From the NCBI GenBank assembly GCA_018268785.1, contig JAFDVY010000033.1, positions 1-33,110 on the forward strand: a stretch of DNA of 33,110 nt, read 5' to 3'. Of this stretch, positions 27,288 through 33,110 are shown piece by piece (within the stretch, counting starts at the first letter, position 1; each line of letters starts with the position of its first letter). Position numbers and translations under genes: made by a program. This DNA is from Acidobacteriota bacterium. GTDB lineage: Bacteria; Acidobacteriota; Terriglobia; Acidiferrales; UBA7541. The notes beneath the pieces are model-generated. The model was given only the letters and a program-made list of their open reading frames with translations, made no database searches and had not been told where the DNA came from.

Positions 27288-27713
27288 GTGAAAATACTCA
27301 ACAATCAAAACCGCATTCGGCTCACTCTTTCACCGCTCGAAAAATTCGCGCTAAAAGCGCTTCGTCAAATGAAGTTGAAATCGGATTCCGTCGCAATTGC
27401 CTTCGTCACCGACTCTGAAATCGCACGCCTCAACAAAATCTATCGCAAGAAAAACAAGCCGACCGACGTTTTATCCTTTCCCGCGCAATCCGCAAAACAC
27501 CCCAACAAAAAAAAATTCCTCGGCGACATCGCCATCGCTCCCGCCGTCGCGCGTCGTTACGCCAGGAAAAATGGCCGCACCCTTGAAAACGAAATTTGCG
27601 TGCTTATCCTTCACGGAATTTTGCACCTCTTGGGATATGATCACGAGACGGATCAAGGCCAGATGGACCGGGTCGAACGCAAATTGCGCCGCAAGCTGGG
27701 GCTTCAGCGATGA
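27288..27713 (+). CDS. ybeY: Endoribonuclease YbeY
   Basis: Protein of 141 aa, a zinc-dependent endoribonuclease of 16S rRNA 3' maturation and ribosome quality control. The diagnostic H-x3-H-x5-H motif is H109, H113 and H119 in HGILHLLGYDHE. The DVLSFP segment near residue 60 is also characteristic. The start is GTG at 27288, 60 bp after phoH. The stop overlaps the start of the CNNM gene as ATGA, indicating translational coupling. Confidence 0.95.
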   Translation: MKILNNQNRIRLTLSPLEKFALKALRQMKLKSDSVAIAFVTDSEIARLNKIYRKKNKPTDVLSFPAQSAKHPNKKKFLGDIAIAPAVARRYARKNGRTLENEICVLILHGILHLLGYDHETDQGQMDRVERKLRRKLGLQR

Positions 27714-29026
27714 GCTCCGCCCTCTACACGTGGATCTACGGATTCGCTGTCGTCCTGCTCGCTCTTTTTCTGCCCGTCTATTCCTACCTCACCTTGATCT
27801 ACCGCGAGCTCGGCCGCATGACGACTGGTCCCGTTCACGAACACCTCGACATCTTCGAAGCCGAAATTGAACCGAAGCTGAAAATCAATCGTCGCAGCGC
27901 GGGCCGCGCATTCCGGATTCTCGGCCACTTCTGGCTTGCGTTTCTTGTTCTCGAAACGACGCGCGGCGTTTTTTATTTCGTTCCCGGAAAACTCGAATCG
28001 CTCATCGAACTCAGCGTTTTCATCGCGCTCGAAGTTGTCGTCGCGATGCATTTCGTTCCCGATCTTCTTCTGTATCGCACCACTGGCCGCTGGCTGCTGC
28101 CGCTCCTTCCCGCGATCCGCGCAAGTCTTTGGCTCGTCTGGCCCTTCCGAATTTTCGTGGAAGCCGCGGAATCGCTCGCTCGCATTTCGGAAATGGAGTC
28201 TGCAAAGACGGAAGAGCAGCGCACCGAAGAGGGAATCGAAGCGCTCGTGGAAGCCGCCGAGGAAGAAGGCATCATCGAGCCGGAGCAGGCGGATTTGATC
28301 GAGCAAGTTGTCGAATTCAGCGACAAGCGCGTGCGCGAAGTCATGACCCCTCGTCCCGACGTTCAGGCGATTTCTGTTGACGCCACACTCGAGGATTTGC
28401 ATGCAAAGCTTGTCGAGACGGGGCACACGCGTCTTCCCGTCTATGAAAAGTCCATCGACGACATTGTCGGCGTCGTTCATTCGCAGGATTTGCTCACCGT
28501 TGCCGACGCGGATTTGCCGCGCAGAAAAGTTCGTGAGTTGATGAAATCTGCTTTATTCATTCCCGAAACAAAAGTCGGTTCGGAACTTCTGAAAGAGATG
28601 CGGCAAAAAGGCCAGACGCTTGCGATTGTGATCGATGAACACGGAAGCGTCGCCGGAATTGCGACGATGGAAGACCTTGTCGAAGAAATCGTCGGCGAAA
28701 CGGGCGAAGAAACGGCCAGCGCTGCCGCGGAAATTGTGAAAGAGCCGGATGGAGCGATGATTCTTCCCGGCGGACTGTCCATCGAGGAAGTGGAAGAACT
28801 GTTGGGCGTTCAGTTCGGAGGAAAGTCCGCGGAGACCGTTACCACGCTCGCGGGACTGGTCAGCCATGCCAGCGGAAAAGTTCCTGCTCCGGGCGATAAG
28901 ATCGATCTCGAAGGCTATCGTTTTGAAGTGCTCGACGCGAATCAGACAAAAGTGCTTCGTGTGCGAATCCGGAAACAACCGGCTCCCGTTCCCGCAAAGG
29001 CCTCAAAAACAAGAATCAAAACCTAA
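27710..29026 (+). CDS. CNNM/CorC-family CBS-domain transporter (hemolysin C family)
   Basis: Protein of 438 aa. The N-terminus (1-150) has three to four hydrophobic segments, for example LLALFLPVYSYLTLIY and ELSVFIALEVVVAMHFVPDLLLY. Two CBS repeats follow: VMTPRPDVQAISVD through IVGVVHSQDLL, and LAIVIDEHGSVAGIATMEDLVEEIVGE. A C-terminal CorC/HlyC domain runs from about residue 340 to 420. Members are implicated in magnesium and cobalt efflux. It overlaps ybeY by 4 bp and its TAA overlaps the stop of the opposite-strand era gene. Confidence 0.9.
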   Translation: MSSALYTWIYGFAVVLLALFLPVYSYLTLIYRELGRMTTGPVHEHLDIFEAEIEPKLKINRRSAGRAFRILGHFWLAFLVLETTRGVFYFVPGKLESLIELSVFIALEVVVAMHFVPDLLLYRTTGRWLLPLLPAIRASLWLVWPFRIFVEAAESLARISEMESAKTEEQRTEEGIEALVEAAEEEGIIEPEQADLIEQVVEFSDKRVREVMTPRPDVQAISVDATLEDLHAKLVETGHTRLPVYEKSIDDIVGVVHSQDLLTVADADLPRRKVRELMKSALFIPETKVGSELLKEMRQKGQTLAIVIDEHGSVAGIATMEDLVEEIVGETGEETASAAAEIVKEPDGAMILPGGLSIEEVEELLGVQFGGKSAETVTTLAGLVSHASGKVPAPGDKIDLEGYRFEVLDANQTKVLRVRIRKQPAPVPAKASKTRIKT

Positions 29027-30075
29027 TCTTCTTTTTCTTCGCTTTCATCCGCCTCCGTGTCCGCTTCCTCGTTGTCCGCTCCGGCAGAGCCGCCTTCCTC
29101 AAAATCTTCGTGTTCGTGTCTTGCGCGTTCACGCAATGCCTGTTCTTCGCCGAGTGCTTCGATCTGCGCATGCCAATCGAGTTCGCGGACATGTTGGGGA
29201 TTTTCGCGCCAGTCGGGAACGACCTTTACAAAAAGTCCCAAATAAATTCTTGTGTCGAGCAGTGTTTCGAGTTCCTTCCGGGCTTGCGTGCCGATCTTTT
29301 TCAGCATCTCGCCTTTGTGGCCGATCAGGATTTTCTTCTGCGAAGGGCGCTCGACGTGCATCGTTGCTTCAATGCGCAGCAGTTTTGGTTTCTCTTCCCA
29401 TTTCTCAACGAAGACAGCCAGGGCATGCGGGACTTCGTGATAGGTAAGCGCAATGGCTTTTTCGCGAATGATTTCGCTGGCAAGAAAACGTTCCGGCTGG
29501 TCGGTCACCTGGTCTTCGGGAAAATACGGATCGGCTTCAGGCAGTAATTTTAGAATTTCCTCGACGAGACCTTCGACCCCGTCGCCCTTAAGCGCGGAAA
29601 TTGGAACCATCGCCGCGAATGGAAATTGTTTCTGGAAGGCATCGAGAATAGGCAGAAGTTTCGATTTCGGAAGCTTGTCCACTTTGTTCAGGGCGAGGAT
29701 GACTTTTCCGTGAAAGCGTTTTGCGCGATCAATCAGCAGATTGTCCGCGTGCGGCTGCATGGCAATCGCGTCGGCCATCAGAAGCAGCACGTCAATTCCT
29801 TCTACGGCCGCGTTAATCTCCCGGTTCATCTGCTTGTTGAGGAACGATTTTGCTTCGTGGATTCCAGGTGTATCGATGAAAACGATTTGGCCTTCGGGAC
29901 GCGTGACGATTCCCTGAATACGATTTCGCGTTGTCTGCGGCTTGGACGTGACAATCGCGATTTTCTGTCCGACAAGTTTGTTGAGCAGCGTGGATTTTCC
30001 GGCGTTGGGACGGCCGACAATGGCGACAAATCCGGCGCGGTGGTTTGGCTGCTGTTTTGTGGCGGATTCCGACAT
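29023..30075 (-). CDS. era: Era family GTPase
   Basis: Protein of 350 aa. G motifs are complete: G1 GRPNAGKST (21-29), G3 DTPG (68-71), G4 NKVD (130-133) and G5 SAL (160-162). A KH domain near residues 235-285 contains KKILIGHKGEMLKKIG. Era binds the 3' end of 16S rRNA during 30S assembly. The usual length is about 300 aa; the extra 45 residues form a Glu/Asp-rich tail (DNEEADTEADESEEKED) of unknown role. It lies 5 bp after the sigma-54 regulator gene on the same strand, so it is likely the second gene of that transcript. It faces the CNNM gene with overlapping stops. Confidence 0.95.
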   Translation of the reverse strand: MSESATKQQPNHRAGFVAIVGRPNAGKSTLLNKLVGQKIAIVTSKPQTTRNRIQGIVTRPEGQIVFIDTPGIHEAKSFLNKQMNREINAAVEGIDVLLLMADAIAMQPHADNLLIDRAKRFHGKVILALNKVDKLPKSKLLPILDAFQKQFPFAAMVPISALKGDGVEGLVEEILKLLPEADPYFPEDQVTDQPERFLASEIIREKAIALTYHEVPHALAVFVEKWEEKPKLLRIEATMHVERPSQKKILIGHKGEMLKKIGTQARKELETLLDTRIYLGLFVKVVPDWRENPQHVRELDWHAQIEALGEEQALRERARHEHEDFEEGGSAGADNEEADTEADESEEKED

Positions 30076-30080
30076 GAACT

Positions 30081-31439
30081 TTATTCCGGCGCGGCGATGC
30101 CGAGTGATTTCATTTTGCGATAGAGATGCGAACGCTCGAGACCGAGGGCACCGGCAGTCTGCGTCATATTCCAGCGATTTTCCTGAAGTTTACGCAGAAT
30201 AAATTCGCGTTCGTAGGCGCTGCGCGCTTCGTGAAGCGTGCCATACGGCTGGTGCAGACTTTCGGAAACTCCGCGGAAGAGTTCGGGCGGCAAGTGATGA
30301 GGCTCGATACGCGATTGCGGGCAGACGATAACAAGGCGCTCAACCAGATTGCGCAGCTCGCGTACATTTCCCGGCCAGGGATAGCGCATCAGAATTTCCA
30401 ACGCGGTTTCGCTGAGCTCGCGTGTTTTCTTTCCGTATTCCGAGCTGAATTCGTTCAGGAAGTGGCGTACGAGAATCGGGATGTCCGCAATGCGATCGCG
30501 AAGCGGCGGAACGAAGAAGGGAATCACGTTCAAGCGGTAGAAGAGGTCCTGGCGAAACGTTCCGCGAACGATTTCCTTGTCCAATTCCTTGTTTGTGGCG
30601 GCTATGACGCGAACGTCCACCCGCACGGTTTGATTGGAGCCGACCGGTTCAAAGCGCTGCTCTTCGAGGACGCGCAGTACTTTTGCCTGCGTGCGCAGAC
30701 TCATGTCGCCAACTTCATCGAGAAAAAGCGTGCCACCATCAGCGGCTTGAAATTTTCCAGTCTTGTCTTCGCTGGCTCCAGTGAAACTCCCTTTGATATG
30801 GCCGAAAAGCTCGGATTCGATAAGCTCTTCGGGAATTGCCGCGCAGTTCACTTCGACAAACGGCCCTTTGCTGCGCAAGCTTGCGGCGTGCAGGGCGCGT
30901 GCAACGAGTTCTTTTCCTGTTCCGCTTTCGCCGTAAATCAAAACGCGGCCGTTGGTCGGGCCGGTGACGGCGATTTGCTGGCGCAGCGCCTTCATCGGAA
31001 CACTTTCGCCGATGACCTGATAGCGATGGCCGAGTTCGCTGCGGAGCGACTGATTTTCTTCTTCGAGGCGCCGCTGCTGCACAGCGTTGCGAACTAGGAC
31101 AATGATGCGTTCGAGCGAGAGCGGCTTTTCGACGAAATCGAATGCACCGAGTTTTGTGGCGCGCACGGCAGTCTCGATGCTGCCGTGACCGGAAATCATG
31201 ATGACTGAAGGCGGATGCGGGATCGATTGAAGGCGGCTCAGTGCCTCAAGGCCGTCCATTCCTGGAAGCCAGACGTCGAGGAGAATGACTTCGAGATCGC
31301 CGCGCGCGGCGCGCTCCAGCGCTTTTTCCGCGGACTCGGCGGATTCGACGAGATAACCTTCTTCGCTGAGGATGGAGCTAAGCGATTCGCGGATCCCAGC
31401 TTCATCGTCAACGACAAGAATGTGCGGATGCGCGGTCAT
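30081..31439 (-). CDS. Sigma-54-dependent response regulator (NtrC family)
   Basis: Protein of 452 aa in three parts. The receiver domain has phospho-acceptor D55 in ILLDVWLPG, acidic D11 and D12, S83 and K105. The AAA+ domain has Walker A GESGTGKE (170-177), the sigma-54 contact loop GSFTGA (217-222) and Walker B GGTLFLDE (235-242). A Fis-type helix-turn-helix ends the protein (about 405-450, ENRWNMTQTAGALGLERSHLYRKMKSLG). It activates sigma-54 promoters when phosphorylated. ATG 31439 starts the receiver domain; a longer in-frame ORF is not supported. No histidine kinase is visible, and the contact loop has Ser for Ala. Confidence 0.93.
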   Translation of the reverse strand: MTAHPHILVVDDEAGIRESLSSILSEEGYLVESAESAEKALERAARGDLEVILLDVWLPGMDGLEALSRLQSIPHPPSVIMISGHGSIETAVRATKLGAFDFVEKPLSLERIIVLVRNAVQQRRLEEENQSLRSELGHRYQVIGESVPMKALRQQIAVTGPTNGRVLIYGESGTGKELVARALHAASLRSKGPFVEVNCAAIPEELIESELFGHIKGSFTGASEDKTGKFQAADGGTLFLDEVGDMSLRTQAKVLRVLEEQRFEPVGSNQTVRVDVRVIAATNKELDKEIVRGTFRQDLFYRLNVIPFFVPPLRDRIADIPILVRHFLNEFSSEYGKKTRELSETALEILMRYPWPGNVRELRNLVERLVIVCPQSRIEPHHLPPELFRGVSESLHQPYGTLHEARSAYEREFILRKLQENRWNMTQTAGALGLERSHLYRKMKSLGIAAPE

Positions 31440-31885
31440 TGGGAAAAGTGTCGCATACAAGGTACAGCAAGAGCCGGAAGTGTTGCAAAAGAGAGACGGA
31501 AGCTCCTCATTGGAAGTGTGTACCCCACCCCGGGGGCAATCCAGATGGTTATCAAAAGAAAGGAGTTGCGAGCATTGCAATTCGGATGATTGTGAAAAGA
31601 AATGAGTTACAGAAACTGGGGAATTGGGGTTTCGAGCATCGGCAATGGGAACAGACGGGCGTAGGGGAGAGTGCAAGACGGAAGAAGTAGCAGGTGGCGC
31701 TGTTTGAAGAAACTTCATGGGAAACGGTAAAACGAATTTCGATCCAAGACAATTGAGCGAAGGAACGGATTTGGTGCAGCTGTCCGAAATGCCTTCGGTT
31801 CGAAACGTGGTCCAGAGAAGTGCACGTTCAGGAATCTCAGGTACAATCGCACGCAAATAAATTTTGCGGGGCGGATGGAAACAAC
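31440..31885. other. 446-bp non-coding stretch with an internal imperfect repeat
   Basis: No convincing gene is seen on either strand. It contains two near-identical 16-mers, AAAAGAAAGGAGTTGC (31554-31569) and AAAAGAAATGAGTTAC (31595-31610), with two mismatches. A C-rich run CCCCACCCCGGGGG lies near 31523. A TACAAT -10-like element sits at 31842, 39 bp before the btpA start. Confidence 0.6.
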
Positions 31886-32704
31886 GTGGATACGAATGGG
31901 ATAGTGAAATCGTTGTTTGGAGTGCCACGCGCGTTGATTGGCGTGATTCACCTTGGCGCACTGCCTGGAACTCCCGGTAGCAGGAAGAGCGTGGGGGAGA
32001 TTTCCGACGACGCGGTTCGTGAAGCGCGGGTCTACAAAGCGGCAGGCTTTCACGGCCTGGCGATTGAAAACACGCACGACAGGCCGTATCTGAAGAGTTC
32101 GGTTGGGCCGGAGATTGGCGCCACGATGGCGGTGGTCGGCAACGATTTGCGAATGGAAGTTCCGCTGCCTTTGGGAGTCCAGGTTCTGGCGGGGGCGAAT
32201 CCATGGGCAGTGGCGATTGCCCATGCGTGCGGCGCGTGCTTTGTTCGCGTGGAAGGATTTGTTTTCGCGCATGTGGCGGATGAAGGGCTGATCGAGGCCA
32301 GTGCGGGAACGCTCTTGCGGTACCGGCGCATGATTGGCGCCGAGAACGTTCGTGTGTTCGCCGATATCAAGAAGAAGCACTCGGCTCATGCAATCACGGC
32401 GGATGTGGACATTGTGGAGACGGCGAAGGCTGCGGAATTTTTTCAGGCAGACGGCGTTATTGTCACAGGCGTATCTACAGGCCAGCCTGCGGACGCAGGA
32501 GAAGTGGCGGCAGTGAGCGGCGGCGTGTCTATTCCGGCGCTGATTGGATCGGGGATTACGCCGGAGAACATTGGGAAATATGCGGCGGCAGATGCGTTTA
32601 TCGTTGGGTCGTCCGTGAAGCGGGATGGGAATTGGGCGAATCCGCTGGAGGAGAGACGAGTTGAGGCGGTTGTGCGGGCGTTTGAAAAACTGCCTGCGCG
32701 ATGA
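31886..32704 (+). CDS. BtpA/SgcQ-family protein
   Basis: Protein of 272 aa with a TIM-barrel-like pattern. The opening ALIGVIHLGALPGTPGS and IENTHDRPYLK are BtpA-family blocks, and the end has SGITPENIGKYAAADAFIVGSS as in the SgcQ subgroup. BtpA affects photosystem I biogenesis in cyanobacteria; SgcQ is encoded in a sugar-metabolism operon in E. coli. No photosynthesis genes are near, so an SgcQ-like enzymatic role is more likely but unproven. The start is uncertain: GTG 31886 has GGATGGA upstream and begins close to the conserved domain; GTG 31904 is an alternative. Confidence 0.82.
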   Translation: MDTNGIVKSLFGVPRALIGVIHLGALPGTPGSRKSVGEISDDAVREARVYKAAGFHGLAIENTHDRPYLKSSVGPEIGATMAVVGNDLRMEVPLPLGVQVLAGANPWAVAIAHACGACFVRVEGFVFAHVADEGLIEASAGTLLRYRRMIGAENVRVFADIKKKHSAHAITADVDIVETAKAAEFFQADGVIVTGVSTGQPADAGEVAAVSGGVSIPALIGSGITPENIGKYAAADAFIVGSSVKRDGNWANPLEERRVEAVVRAFEKLPAR

Positions 32705-32770
32705 TTTGAAAAACTTCGCATTGAACCATCACTCGGCGTTACAGTCAGAATCACTCAACACATTTGTTGA

Positions 32771-32870
32771 GATCGGCGTCCACGCCGAGAAGGAGGTGAT
32801 CCAGTGAGGTACGGTTTACGTTGAAGTAGTGGAAGAGGCGCTTGTGAGTTGCCGAGCGCCTCTTTTTTTT
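32771..32870 (+). ncRNA. Candidate small RNA or leader element with a 16S 3'-end complement
   Basis: From 5' to 3': hairpin TCGGCGT/ACGCCGA (32773-32788), then AAGGAGGTGATCCAG (32790-32804), a 15-nt perfect complement of the universal 16S 3' end. A GTG at 32804, 7 bases after GGAGG, opens a six-codon ORF (stop 32822-32824). A 10-bp terminator stem with eight T follows. It lies 66 bp after btpA, so it could be its 3' UTR, a processed sRNA or a decoy site for 30S subunits. No strong promoter is visible. Confidence 0.35.
32833..32870 (+). terminator. Strong intrinsic terminator after btpA
   Basis: Stem AAGAGGCGCT (32833-32842) with AGCGCCTCTT (32855-32864), 12-base loop, followed by an eight-base T run (32863-32870). 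It is the strongest terminator in the window and closes the btpA or small-RNA transcript. Confidence 0.88.
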
Positions 32871-32979
32871 ATTCCCTCCCATGGAAACTTTTCTCAGCCG
32901 CTCAATTTGAAATGAGTACTCCACTACCGGGGCGCAGCCCCTTACAGGGTTAACGAGAGTGGCTACGCTACCGGGACGG

Positions 32980-33008
32980 TTGAGCGCGAGAGAAACGCGT
33001 GTTATGTT
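32980..33008 (+). promoter_or_regulatory. Promoter of tRNA-Leu
   Basis: TTGAGC (32980-32985), a 17-bp spacer and TATGTT (33003-33008). The predicted start near 33015 is two bases before the tRNA. Confidence 0.5.
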
Positions 33009-33016
33009 GGAAGAAG

Positions 33017-33104
33017 CCCGGAGTGGCGGAACTGGCAGACGCGCTGGACTCAAAATCCAGTGGTACTTGGTACCGTGTGGGTTCGACCCCCTCCTCCGGG
33101 ACCA
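33017..33104 (+). tRNA. tRNA-Leu (CAA)
   Basis: Acceptor CCCGGAG pairs with CTCCGGG, discriminator A, and CCA is encoded (33102-33104). The anticodon stem CTGGA/TCCAG encloses CTCAAAA, giving CAA. A long variable arm, typical of class II tRNAs, separates it from the T arm with GTTCGACCC. Confidence 0.93.
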
Positions 33105-33110
33105 GATTTT

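Noticed and set aside
31439..32204. N-terminal extension of the sigma-54 regulator to 707 aa
   Set aside because: The added 255 residues are low-complexity, Pro/Ser-rich and overlap btpA; the receiver domain starts cleanly at ATG 31439.
32625..32807. Plus-strand 60-aa ORF ending in KEVIQ across the Shine-Dalgarno-like sequence
   Set aside because: Most of it overlaps the btpA 3' end in another frame, and its last codons are simply the translated AAGGAGGTGATCCAG element.
32921..32985. Hairpin GGGGC-GCA-GCCCC and twice-occurring CTACCGGG before tRNA-Leu
   Set aside because: The stem is only 5 bp, no T run follows and the repeat is too short to call an element.
32751..33053. Minus-strand ORF of 100 aa covering the RNA-like element and tRNA-Leu
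   Set aside because: It overlaps the tRNA and the terminator, has no ribosome site and no recognisable domain.

Overview
The window reads as chromosomal DNA of a GC-rich, Gram-negative, heterotrophic bacterium, most likely an Acidobacteriota (Terriglobia-like) genome. This is inferred from the mix of genes: an LptE outer-membrane lipoprotein, tandem DUF507 genes, a CarD-type regulator, short-form Psd with PssA, a PhoH-YbeY-CNNM block and a BtpA homologue without photosynthesis genes. No 16S gene is present, so the assignment is not proven.

Region 1 (1-8.5 kb, almost all minus strand) is a catabolic island. One unit reads APC permease > PfkB sugar kinase > GH4 NAD-dependent glycosidase, and the next reads LacI regulator > IolB-like isomerase > transaldolase-family aldolase. 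Stops and starts overlap at several junctions. A shared 11-mer, CACACGTTTGC, sits just upstream of both the permease and the LacI gene and is a good candidate for the LacI operator. A secreted TPR protein is transcribed divergently. The island ends at tRNA-Asp(GTC) and tRNA-Val(TAC), which share a clear sigma-70 promoter.

Region 2 (8.8-16.1 kb) holds a secreted CocE/X-Pro-type hydrolase, two tandem DUF507 genes, galU, the t6A tRNA-modification genes tsaD and tsaB, the adjacent rimI acetyltransferase, a CarD-like regulator and a DUF465 protein.

Region 3 (16.2-20.8 kb) is an envelope and replication run: psd and pssA (phosphatidylethanolamine synthesis), a catalytically degenerate aspartate-semialdehyde-dehydrogenase-like protein, lptE and holA. 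It ends against rpsT, which is convergent and has its own terminator.

Region 4 (20.9-26 kb) contains a Ycf46-like AAA+ ATPase, a secreted SGNH hydrolase, a flavin-dependent oxidoreductase and an aldo/keto reductase. A 20-bp palindrome that resembles a dispersed repeat lies in it.

Region 5 (26-33.1 kb) has phoH, ybeY and a CNNM/CorC-type CBS protein on the plus strand. They meet era and an orphan sigma-54 response regulator coming from the other side. After a 446-bp non-coding stretch come a BtpA-family protein, a compact RNA-like element and tRNA-Leu(CAA). That element has a hairpin, a 15-nt perfect complement of the 16S rRNA 3' tail, a six-codon ORF and a strong terminator. It is the most unusual signal in the window.
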